This document shows, piece after piece, positions 6,991-13,592 of a DNA stretch of 13,719 nucleotides (its first letter is position 1; every line of letters begins with the position of its first letter). The notes under the pieces are model-generated. The model did no database searches. It worked only from the letters and a program-made list of their open reading frames with translations, and was not told the origin of the DNA. A program made the position numbers and the translations under genes. The DNA is from Helicobacter sp. (GTDB lineage Bacteria; Campylobacterota; Campylobacteria; Campylobacterales; Helicobacteraceae): NCBI RefSeq assembly GCF_014799995.1, contig NZ_JAAVGY010000020.1:1-13719 (forward strand), written 5' to 3'.

Positions 6991-6996
6991 TATTAT

Positions 6997-9714
6997 CTAT
7001 TTCAAATCGCCCCAATGGTTGCCATATTTAATAGTGCATTGAAGCGGAATCTTAAGCGTAGTAATGTTTTCCATAATAGAAGCGATTTTTTGTGCTTCAG
7101 ATTCTGCACAGGCAATAGGGGATTCAAAGATTAATTCATCATGCACTTGTAAAAGCAGTTTGGATTCTAAATTTGCCCGTGTGATAGCATTCATCGCCAT
7201 TTTGATAATATCCGCCGCACTTCCTTGAAAGATTGCATTAATCCCTTCACGCAAGAAAGCCGCCTTTTGGTGTTCTTGGATTCCATAAAAATCAAATTTG
7301 CGCATACGTCCAAGCAGGGTAAGCGAATAGCCATTTTCCAAGATAAAATCCTCTTGCTCTTTAAGAAAATCTTTCACGGTAGGGAATGATTCAAAATAGT
7401 TTTGGATATAGGTTTTAGCTTCTTGGTAGCTGATTTTTAAGGTTTCGGAGAGTTTTTTGGGTCCCATACCATAGATAAGTCCGAAGTTGATACTTTTAGC
7501 CACCGCGCGTTTTGCTTGTGCAAGGTTTTCGCCAAAGATTTTTTTGGCTGTTTCTAAGTGAATATCGGCATTTTGGCAAAACGCTTCAACCATTGCTTCA
7601 TCTTGCGAAAAATGTGCCAAAAGTCGTAATTCAATTTGGGAATAATCCAAACTTACAAGCAGATGATTTTCTTGAGCGATAAAGCCTTGTCGTATGCGTC
7701 TGCCTTGTGTGGTTTTGACAGGAATGTTTTGCAAATTAGGATTTTTGGAGCTTAGCCTACCCGTGCTCGTGCCTGTCTGCATAAAGGAGGTATAAATTTT
7801 GTGCGCAGAGTTGAGTTTGGCGTGTTCAATTAAAGGTTCAATATAGGTGCTAAAAAGCTTAAAAAGCTCACGATATTCTAGGATTTTTGGCACGATAGGG
7901 TGTGCGTCAATCAGAGAATTGAGCACCATTTGGGAGGTGCTTAAGCCGGATTTTGTTTTTTTGCCACTCTGTAATTTTAAGTCTTCAAATAGCACAATAG
8001 AGAGTTGTTGTGGTGAGTTAAGATTGAAGTTTTTTTGCGCAATGGCGAAGATTTCCTCCGAGAGACTAGAGAGTTTGGCAGACATTTCAGACTTCAATTC
8101 GTTGAAGTATTCAATGTCAATTTTTGTGCCGCTTAATTCCATATTAACAAGGCATTGAATGAATGGAAACTCCGTAGATTCTGCGACTTTGAGCAGATGA
8201 GGGGGAAGCAAGCTTGCAAGCCTTTGGTAGAGTTGGTAGCAAGCCGCAGCATCCTCGCTTGCGTATTGGCAAGCATATTCTATCGCGATTTGTGAAAAAT
8301 TCTCTCCCTTTTTGACGACATCTTTATAATGAATCATCTCGTGCTTGAAATAGCGCAGCATTAACGAGTCAAGATTGCACGGCAAATCGCTTTGATAGAG
8401 CCAAGCTAGAAGCATACTATCTTTGATATTGTGGAATCTTTTTGGGGAGAAGTTGAAATTCGTGCGCAGAATCTCCAAATCGTATTTGAGGTTATGCCCA
8501 ATAATGGCTTTGGCGTCAAAAAGCGTTTGGATAAAATCTAATGCAACTTCTTGGCTAACTTGCTCCCCTACGCCTAAATAGTTGTGAGATAGAGGCACAT
8601 AATAGGCATTAATGCCATCAAGGCTAAAAGAAAATCCCACAATTTTGGCATTGAAGACATCTAAATTCGTGGTTTCGGTGTCAAAGGATACGATAGAATC
8701 GTGTGTGATTTGGGGTAGAAATTCTTGCAACTCTGCGTCAGTGTTGAGCAGGTGGGCATTGAAGCGAAAGGGTATCGGGGCGGGAGTTTGCGGGATAAAA
8801 TCTTGTGAATCTCTAATCTTTGTGGCGTTTTCAAAAAAATGGAGAGAATTTTTGGTGGAATCTTTGGGTAGGATTTTGTTTAAGACGCTATTGATTTCAT
8901 AAGCTTTGAGTGATTCTGTGATTTTGAGTAAGGGATTTTGGCTTGGCATTTGGCAATCTTGCAAATCAAAATTATCCAATAAATCCTCACGCAAGCGCAC
9001 GAGTTTTTGACTGCGATAGGCGTCCTCTTTGCAAGTTTCAAGCATTGCTTGCAAACGTTTGGAGGCGATTTTATGGATATTTTCGTAGATTCCATCTAGG
9101 CTTTTGAAGTTGTGTAGCAATCCCGCAGCACCCTTTGCCCCGATTCCTTTCACTCCCGGGACATTATCGGAACTATCTCCAACTAAGCTTTGAAAATCCA
9201 CAAATTGTTCTGGCGTAACACCATATTTTTCTATGCAATCTATTGCGTGGATTTCCTTTTTTTTCTTAGGGTCAAAGAGAAAAGTATTGTCATCTATGAG
9301 TTGGTAGAGGTCTTTATCGTGGCTGATAATGCGCACGGAGACATTTAAGGAATGGGCTTGCTTCTTGATAGAGGCGATGACATCGTCTGCTTCATAGCCC
9401 GCAATGGAGAGATTCTTAAATCCCATTTGCTCTACCCATTCTATCGCGACATTTAATTGTAACTTCAAGTCTTGAGGCACTTCTGGGCGATTGGCTTTAT
9501 AGAGAGGGTCAATGCTTTTGCGGAAATTTTCCTCTTTGGAATCTAGCGCGAAAACTAAATAATCTTGGGGATAATCCTTATAGAGCTGCATAATGAGTTT
9601 GGCAAAACCTGTCAATAATCCTGTAGGAAAGCCATCGTGATTTTTAAGCGGAGGCAAGGCGAAGTAGCTGCGGAAAAGGAATCCAAAGGTATCAATAATC
9701 GTGAGTGTTTTCAT
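6997..9714 (-). CDS. polA: DNA polymerase I
   Basis: Repair and Okazaki-fragment polymerase. The 905 residues show three domains. The 5' nuclease is at about 1-290, with AGYEADDVIAS and GDSSDNVPGVKGIGAKGA. The 3'-5' exonuclease has Exo I FDTET (D345, E347), Exo II GHNLKYD (N408, D412) and Exo III YASED (Y484, D488), all apparently intact. The polymerase has TGRLSSKNPNLQNIP in the thumb (651-665), motif A DYSQIE (D690, E695), the O-helix R736, K740, F744, Y748 (KSINFGLIYG) and motif C HDE (D859, E860). F744 is the Phe that favours normal dNTPs. A ribosome site AAGG lies 9 nt upstream. It ends the terC-dmpI-polA group; a T8 tract on the plus strand (A AAA AAG at codons 151-153, positions 9256-9262) is a possible slippage point. 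Confidence 0.97.
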   Translation of the reverse strand: MKTLTIIDTFGFLFRSYFALPPLKNHDGFPTGLLTGFAKLIMQLYKDYPQDYLVFALDSKEENFRKSIDPLYKANRPEVPQDLKLQLNVAIEWVEQMGFKNLSIAGYEADDVIASIKKQAHSLNVSVRIISHDKDLYQLIDDNTFLFDPKKKKEIHAIDCIEKYGVTPEQFVDFQSLVGDSSDNVPGVKGIGAKGAAGLLHNFKSLDGIYENIHKIASKRLQAMLETCKEDAYRSQKLVRLREDLLDNFDLQDCQMPSQNPLLKITESLKAYEINSVLNKILPKDSTKNSLHFFENATKIRDSQDFIPQTPAPIPFRFNAHLLNTDAELQEFLPQITHDSIVSFDTETTNLDVFNAKIVGFSFSLDGINAYYVPLSHNYLGVGEQVSQEVALDFIQTLFDAKAIIGHNLKYDLEILRTNFNFSPKRFHNIKDSMLLAWLYQSDLPCNLDSLMLRYFKHEMIHYKDVVKKGENFSQIAIEYACQYASEDAAACYQLYQRLASLLPPHLLKVAESTEFPFIQCLVNMELSGTKIDIEYFNELKSEMSAKLSSLSEEIFAIAQKNFNLNSPQQLSIVLFEDLKLQSGKKTKSGLSTSQMVLNSLIDAHPIVPKILEYRELFKLFSTYIEPLIEHAKLNSAHKIYTSFMQTGTSTGRLSSKNPNLQNIPVKTTQGRRIRQGFIAQENHLLVSLDYSQIELRLLAHFSQDEAMVEAFCQNADIHLETAKKIFGENLAQAKRAVAKSINFGLIYGMGPKKLSETLKISYQEAKTYIQNYFESFPTVKDFLKEQEDFILENGYSLTLLGRMRKFDFYGIQEHQKAAFLREGINAIFQGSAADIIKMAMNAITRANLESKLLLQVHDELIFESPIACAESEAQKIASIMENITTLKIPLQCTIKYGNHWGDLK

Positions 9715-9727
9715 TAATAAAGCCTTT

Positions 9728-9949
9728 CTAGCTTGGATTTGTGGTATCTATTTTGCGTTTTTGTGTGATTGTGATTCCCCCGATTCCGTAATTATCGCAG
9801 TCAATCTCATCAATGACGACAACGCAAGCAGAGGGATTCCTGCCTAAAACCTCTCCCAAGAGATTCGTAACTCCCTCAATAATACGTGCTTTTTGCTCTT
9901 TTGTTGGGGTGTTGTTTTCGCGTGTGATTTTGATATTAACATAGGGCAT
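9728..9949 (-). CDS. dmpI: 4-oxalocrotonate tautomerase family protein (DmpI type)
   Basis: Small cytoplasmic enzyme of the tautomerase superfamily; members use the N-terminal proline, exposed after Met removal, as a general base for enol-keto conversion, usually as hexamers. The 73-residue product has MP at the start, the EQKARIIEGVTNLLGEVLG helix and the closing NYGIGG motif. Compared with the Pseudomonas enzyme, Arg39 is replaced (VVVIDE instead of VRVIIT) and Phe50 is Tyr, as I recall for H. pylori DmpI. The natural substrate is therefore uncertain, and no catechol meta-cleavage genes are nearby. The start is supported by AAAGGA 6 nt upstream. It sits 29 nt after terC and 13 nt before polA, so co-transcription is likely. 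Confidence 0.9.
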   Translation of the reverse strand: MPYVNIKITRENNTPTKEQKARIIEGVTNLLGEVLGRNPSACVVVIDEIDCDNYGIGGITITQKRKIDTTNPS

Positions 9950-9978
9950 AAATTTCCTTTATAAGTTTTATTTCTTGT

Positions 9979-10713
9979 TTATTTTTTGGCAAGTCGCTTT
10001 TTCTTGATATAAATATTGAGGGATTCCACACCCAAAGAAAAAGCCATTGCAAAGTAAATGTAAGCCTTAGAGATATGGAAATCTAATCCCTCTGCAACGA
10101 GGGTAATACCGACTAAAATCAAAAAGGCAAGTGCTAAGATTTTAATCGTTGGGTTGTTTTCTACAAATTCTGAAATGCTTTTGCTTGCAAGCATCATTAC
10201 GCCCACTGCGATAATGACAGCAAGCATCATAATTTCAATGTTATTGACCATTCCCACAGCAGTAATGACAGAATCTAGCGAGAAAACAATATCCAAGATT
10301 GCAATTTGAATCAGTACGCCCAAGAATCCCCCTTTGAGATTGGTTTGTAGTGTGGTATTGGTGTCGGATTCTTCTGTGCCATCAATGTCATTATGGATTT
10401 CTAATGTGGATTTGCCAATCAAAAAAAGCCCCCCTAGAATCAAAATCAAATCGCGTCCTGAAATCTCTTCTCCCAAGACACTAAAGAGTGGCGCGGTAAG
10501 TTTCATAATCCAAAAGAGCGAAAGCAGCAGCAAGAGGCGCGTTATCATCGCTAAAGAGAGCCCTAGAATCCGTGCCTTTTGTCGTTGTTCTTTGGGCAAG
10601 CGGGAGACAATGATAGCAAGAAAGATGATATTATCAATCCCAAGTACGATTTCAAGTGCGACTAAAGTTGCTAACGTCACCCACATTTCAGGGCTTGTAA
10701 TCCAGCCAAACAT
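9979..10713 (-). CDS. TerC family integral membrane protein, probable metal (Mn) exporter
   Basis: Inner-membrane protein of the TerC/Alx/YoaE group; characterised relatives export manganese or help metallate exported proteins. The 244 residues give about seven hydrophobic segments (roughly 10-33, 48-67, 86-100, 124-145, 157-176, 189-207, 213-233) and a Lys-rich C-terminus. The paired family motifs are EIVLGIDN (21-28; acidic E21, D27) and DIVFSLDS (141-148; D141, D147), the likely ion-binding residues. A polar loop at about 106-123 separates the two halves. The start has AAGGA 6 nt upstream and a consensus -10 at 10742-10747. First gene of terC-dmpI-polA. No tellurite genes or manganese riboswitch were recognised nearby, and the exact substrate is inferred. 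Confidence 0.92.
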   Translation of the reverse strand: MFGWITSPEMWVTLATLVALEIVLGIDNIIFLAIIVSRLPKEQRQKARILGLSLAMITRLLLLLSLFWIMKLTAPLFSVLGEEISGRDLILILGGLFLIGKSTLEIHNDIDGTEESDTNTTLQTNLKGGFLGVLIQIAILDIVFSLDSVITAVGMVNNIEIMMLAVIIAVGVMMLASKSISEFVENNPTIKILALAFLILVGITLVAEGLDFHISKAYIYFAMAFSLGVESLNIYIKKKRLAKK

Positions 10714-10741
10714 TGGATTCCTTTTTGATAAAATGAGTGGT

Positions 10742-10747
10742 ATTATA
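10742..10747 (-). promoter_or_regulatory. Putative -10 box of the terC-dmpI-polA operon
   Basis: The minus strand reads TATAAT, a full consensus match, preceded by CACTTG and a T-rich stretch. Transcription would start about 20 nt before the terC ATG. Helicobacter housekeeping promoters often lack a clear -35, as here. Confidence 0.55.
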
Positions 10748-10793
10748 CAAGTGAAATTCTTACAAATTGTTTTGTTTTTATTCTGATTTTTCA

Positions 10794-10914
10794 GTCATTG
10801 CGAGCGAAGTGAAGCAATCTATAATGCGGCCTCTCGCCAATTCCATTGTTTGATTGATTTGAGTCGCATTATTATAGATTGCCACGCAAGTTTTGCAAAC
10901 TTGCTCGCAATGAC
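10794..10914. repeat. Complete palindromic repeat element with bipartite terminal inverted repeats, 121 bp
   Basis: The left end is GTCATTGCGAGC + spacer + GCAATCTATAAT (10794-10825). The right end is its inverse in both blocks: ATTATAGATTGC + spacer + GCTCGCAATGAC (10871-10914). The outer 12-bp and inner 12-bp blocks are identical between ends, while the spacers differ; the right spacer holds a perfect GCAAGTTT/AAACTTGC stem with a TGC loop. No coding capacity. A non-autonomous, MITE- or REP-like element fits, but no transposase is present and no clear target duplication was found. Confidence 0.85.
10798..10825 (+). promoter_or_regulatory. Promoter-like sequence inside the repeat end
   Basis: TTGCGA (10798-10803; 4/6 to TTGACA) and TATAAT (10820-10825; 6/6) are separated by 16 nt within the repeat's left end. 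It points right, toward the aminotransferase gene 340 nt away, through the second repeat element. Activity is untested. Confidence 0.35.
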
Positions 10915-10926
10915 ATTTTCCATTGC

Positions 10927-11064
10927 GTCATTGCGAGGAGTGCAACGACGAAGCAATCTATAATCTAAAATCTCGCCTTGACTTTAAAGATTCCAAAGAT
11001 TTTATTGTAAGAGTTTCTATATTCAAAATTATAGATTGCTACGTCGATAAATCGGCTCGCAATG
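10927..11064. repeat. Palindromic repeat element, 138 bp
   Basis: It starts GTCATTGCGAGG with an enlarged spacer (AGTGCAACGACGAA), then GCAATCTATAAT to 10964. The body includes AATCTCGCCTT and TTTAAAGATTCC, the inverse of the body at 6866-6884, and it ends with ATTATAGATTGCTACG ... CTCGCAATGA (11028-11064). The right inner stem GTCGAT/ATCGGC contains one T-G (U-G) pair. It lies 12 nt from the preceding element, in the same intergenic region. Confidence 0.83.
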
Positions 11065-11071
11065 ATTTAGA

Positions 11072-11100
11072 TTCTGCTTTACTTAAGGCGTTAAGCAGAA
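11072..11100. promoter_or_regulatory. Inverted repeat upstream of the aminotransferase promoter
   Basis: An 8-bp perfect stem TTCTGCTT/AAGCAGAA (11072-11079 and 11093-11100) with a 13-nt loop ends 14 nt upstream of the TATAAT at 11115. There is no T-run after it on either strand, so an operator is as likely as a terminator. Its sequence is unrelated to the dispersed repeats. Confidence 0.35.
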
Positions 11101-11114
11101 AAAGCAAAGATGGA

Positions 11115-11137
11115 TATAATAAAATCTTAGTTATAAT
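11115..11137 (+). promoter_or_regulatory. Two candidate -10 boxes for the aminotransferase-epimerase operon
   Basis: Perfect TATAAT hexamers occur at 11115-11120 and 11132-11137, 17 nt apart, ahead of the ATG at 11165. Starts near 11127 or 11144 would give leaders of about 38 or 20 nt. No strong -35 is evident for either. Confidence 0.5.
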
Positions 11138-11164
11138 TACTGAATTTTAAAATAAGGATAAGAA

Positions 11165-12277
11165 ATGTTACTTTTTACCCCCGGTCCTACCCCTGTGCCA
11201 GAGTTTGTTCGCGTTGCGATGAGTGAGCCAACGATTCATCACCGCACGCCAGAGTTTGAAGAAATTTTCGCTACTACACGCACGCTTTTAAAAGAAGTGA
11301 TTAGGCTTCCTGAAGTTCTTATGCTTGCAAGCTCGGGAAGTGGAGCAATGGAAGCTTGCGTAACTTCTCTATGCCAAACAAAACTTCTAAGCATTAATAG
11401 CGGGAAATTTGGGGAGAGATTCGGAAAAATCGCCAAGGCATTTGGAATCCCTAATGTAGAGATTAAAAATGCGTGGGATACGCCTGCAAGCGTGGATTCT
11501 GTTTTAGAATCTCTCAAGCAAAATCCAGAGATTGACGCTTTTTGCATTCAGGCTTGCGAGAGTGCAGGGGGGTTGCGCCATTCTTATGAGGAAATTGCGA
11601 GGGCTGTTAAGAATCATAATCCAAAGATTATGGTGATTGTAGATGGAATCACTGCAATGGGTGTAGAGGCGTTAGATGTGAGTTGTGTTGATGCGCTCAT
11701 TGGCGGCTCTCAAAAGGCTTTTATGTTGCCACCGGGGCTTAGCATTATCGGACTAAGTCAGCAAGCAATAGAAAAAATTGAAGAACGTAATGTGGGATTC
11801 TATTTTAATCTCAAGACAGAATTAAAAAACCAAGTCAAAAACACGACTGCTTGGACTGCACCAACTACGATTATTATCGGACTTTGCGCCTTTTTGCAAA
11901 AAGCCAAAGCAATCGGTTGGGATACTATTTACCAACAAACCAAAGCGCGCTCATTGGCGTGTGATAAGGCAATGGAAAGCATAGGATTGAAAATCTATCC
12001 GACTAAACCCGCGCTTTCTATGACTTGTGTTTATGATGAAGCAAGTGATTTGCTACGCAAGACGCTCAAGAGCAAGTTTAATGTCAATATTGCAGGCGGA
12101 CAAGATGATTTAAAGGGCAAGATTTTTAGAATCAATCATATGGGATTGGTTGAGGTGAATGAAATTTCTTGGGTTATAAATGCGATAGAATTGAGCCTTG
12201 CAGAGCTAGGAAGACGCAATTTTAGCGGAAGTGCTAATGCTGTATTCTTGGAAAACTATTTTACTTACTTGAAGTAG
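11165..12277 (+). CDS. Class V PLP-dependent aminotransferase (alanine/serine-glyoxylate family)
   Basis: Fold-type I aminotransferase of the serine-pyruvate/alanine-glyoxylate group. The 370-residue protein starts with the family's FTPGPTPVP. It has SSGSGAMEA (57-65) at the PLP phosphate site, VDGITAMG with D160 contacting the PLP ring nitrogen, the Schiff-base lysine K184 in GGSQKAFMLPPGL, TAWTAPTT in the active-site mouth, and R322 in FRINHMG for substrate carboxylate binding. Helicobacter homologues (HP0736 from memory) have been annotated as phosphoserine aminotransferase-like, so a role in serine or glycine metabolism is plausible; the true donor and acceptor cannot be read from sequence. 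The start has AAGGA 6 nt upstream. The epimerase follows after 4 nt. Confidence 0.92.
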   Translation: MLLFTPGPTPVPEFVRVAMSEPTIHHRTPEFEEIFATTRTLLKEVIRLPEVLMLASSGSGAMEACVTSLCQTKLLSINSGKFGERFGKIAKAFGIPNVEIKNAWDTPASVDSVLESLKQNPEIDAFCIQACESAGGLRHSYEEIARAVKNHNPKIMVIVDGITAMGVEALDVSCVDALIGGSQKAFMLPPGLSIIGLSQQAIEKIEERNVGFYFNLKTELKNQVKNTTAWTAPTTIIIGLCAFLQKAKAIGWDTIYQQTKARSLACDKAMESIGLKIYPTKPALSMTCVYDEASDLLRKTLKSKFNVNIAGGQDDLKGKIFRINHMGLVEVNEISWVINAIELSLAELGRRNFSGSANAVFLENYFTYLK

Positions 12278-12281
12278 TGCG

Positions 12282-13337
12282 ATGAAAATCTTAGTAACAG
12301 GCACAGCAGGATTCATTGGCTCATTCTTGGCAAAGGCTCTAGTAGAACGAGGCGATGAGGTGGTGGGGCTTGATTGTATCAATGATTATTATGATGTACG
12401 TATCAAATATGGCAGATTGGCAGAAGCGGGCATTGCGCAAGATTCCATTGTAGAAAATCAGCTCATACAAAGTAGCAAGCATTCAAATTATCGCTTTATA
12501 AAGTTGCATTTGGAGGAGAGAGAGAATCTCTTTAAACTTTTTGAAAATGAGAGATTTGATAAAGTTTGCAACCTCGCAGCACAAGCGGGTGTGCGCTATT
12601 CGCTCATCAATCCGTATGCGTATGTGCAAAGCAATATTGTAGGCTTTGTTAATATCTTGGAGGCGTGTAGGCAGTTTGGGATTTCGCATTTTGCCTATGC
12701 GTCTAGCTCCTCCGTGTATGGATTAAACGAAAAAATGCCTTTTTCTACAAGTGATAATGTGGATCACCCGATTAGTCTTTATGCAGCAAGCAAAAAAAGC
12801 AATGAGCTTATGGCACATACTTATTCTTATCTTTTTGGTTTGCCCACGACAGGTTTGCGATTCTTTACCGTTTATGGTCCGTGGGGACGACCAGATATGG
12901 CATTGTTTTTATTCACAAAAGCGATTTTAGAGGGTAGGGAGATTGATGTGTTTAATCACGGGCAAATGTTACGTGATTTTACTTATATAGATGATATTGT
13001 AGAGGGTATCGTGCGCGTGTTGGATAATGTAGCGCAGCCAAATCCCATTTGGAGTGGGCTAAATCCAGACCCTCATAGCTCCAAAGCACCCTATAAAATT
13101 TACAATATTGGCAATAACAATCCCGTTAAGCTTATGGATTTTATTGAAGCGATTGAAAAAGAACTTGGAATCGTAGCCAAGAAAAATATGCTCCCATTAC
13201 AACCCGGTGATGTGCCTGCAACCTATGCTAATGTAGAAGACTTGGTGAGTGATTTGGGTTATAAGCCCAATACGAGCATACAAGAGGGAATTAAACACTT
13301 CATTGCTTGGTATAAGGAATTTTTTGGGGTTAGGTAG
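12282..13337 (+). CDS. UDP-glucuronate 4-epimerase (NAD-dependent SDR epimerase)
   Basis: Extended-SDR enzyme interconverting UDP-glucuronate and UDP-galacturonate for surface polysaccharide. The 351 residues have the NAD motif GTAGFIG (7-13), LAAQAGVRYS (98-107), catalytic SSSSVYG (141-147) and Y167-x3-K171 (YAASK). The GAE-type stretches GLRFFTVYGPWGRPDMALF (191-209), RDFTYIDDIVEG, YNIGNNNPV and PLQPGDVPATYA follow, distinguishing it from GalE. Length is standard (about 335-350). It begins 4 nt after the aminotransferase stop with no strong ribosome site, so coupled translation is likely. No glycosyltransferases or other sugar genes are in the window, so the glycan it serves is unknown. A related activity, such as UDP-GlcNAcA epimerase, is less likely. 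Confidence 0.93.
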   Translation: MKILVTGTAGFIGSFLAKALVERGDEVVGLDCINDYYDVRIKYGRLAEAGIAQDSIVENQLIQSSKHSNYRFIKLHLEERENLFKLFENERFDKVCNLAAQAGVRYSLINPYAYVQSNIVGFVNILEACRQFGISHFAYASSSSVYGLNEKMPFSTSDNVDHPISLYAASKKSNELMAHTYSYLFGLPTTGLRFFTVYGPWGRPDMALFLFTKAILEGREIDVFNHGQMLRDFTYIDDIVEGIVRVLDNVAQPNPIWSGLNPDPHSSKAPYKIYNIGNNNPVKLMDFIEAIEKELGIVAKKNMLPLQPGDVPATYANVEDLVSDLGYKPNTSIQEGIKHFIAWYKEFFGVR

Positions 13338-13465
13338 ATTCCACTGCCCTTATTGTGTGTGCTGATTATCAAGGAGTATGGCTCTAATCTCCTAGATTTA
13401 TGAGCGGCGATTTGGCGGACTATAACTCCGCGCGGTAATCTTACATACTATAATTTTGTTATCTC
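13338..13465. other. Unexplained non-coding stretch with short hairpins
   Basis: No convincing gene was found on either strand. It contains AGGAG/CTCCT (13372-13376 and 13389-13393, 12-nt loop), a 5-bp stem with a 7-nt loop GCGGA-CTATAAC-TCCGC (13415-13431) and the self-complementary CCGCGCGG (13428-13435). None is followed by a T-run. A plus-strand TATAAT is at 13449-13454. It follows the epimerase and precedes more repeats. It is locally GC-richer than other intergenic DNA here. Confidence 0.4.
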
Positions 13466-13479
13466 GTCCTTGCGAGGAC
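13466..13479. repeat. Truncated repeat end, GTCCT/AGGAC hairpin
   Basis: GTCCTTGCGAGGAC is the outer block of the repeat (GTCATTGCGAG) with changes that make it a perfect 5-bp hairpin with a TGCG loop. The inner GCAATC half is absent. Confidence 0.5.
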
Positions 13480-13497
13480 TTGTAACTTTCCCACTGC

Positions 13498-13592
13498 GTC
13501 CTTGCGAGCGAAGCGAAGCAATCCATAATCTCATCTATTTATAACTTTACTATTGCGTCATTGCGAGAATCGCTTGCGATTCGTGGCAATCC
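13498..13592. repeat. Palindromic repeat units, left-type end and inverted hairpin unit
   Basis: 13498-13529 is a left-type end, GTCCTTGCGAGCGAAGCGAA then GCAATCCATAAT. 13557-13592 is a hairpin unit in the opposite sense to 157-197, GTCATTGCGA then a GAATCGC/GCGATTC stem, then GTGGCAATCC. The two are separated by an AT-rich 27 nt with no match to the usual body. Confidence 0.8.

Noticed and set aside
11072..11100. Intrinsic terminator upstream of the aminotransferase
   Set aside because: The stem is not followed by a T-run on either strand and no gene ends nearby.
10923..11150. Open frame beginning MRHCEECNDEAI
   Set aside because: Also a translation of the repeat element at 10927-11064, with no ribosome site and no non-repeat homology visible.
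13415..13431. Hairpin with 5-bp stem and 7-nt CTATAAC loop resembling a tRNA anticodon arm
   Set aside because: No acceptor stem, D arm or GGTTCGA-type T arm could be placed around it, and an ATA anticodon would be unexpected for tRNA-Tyr.
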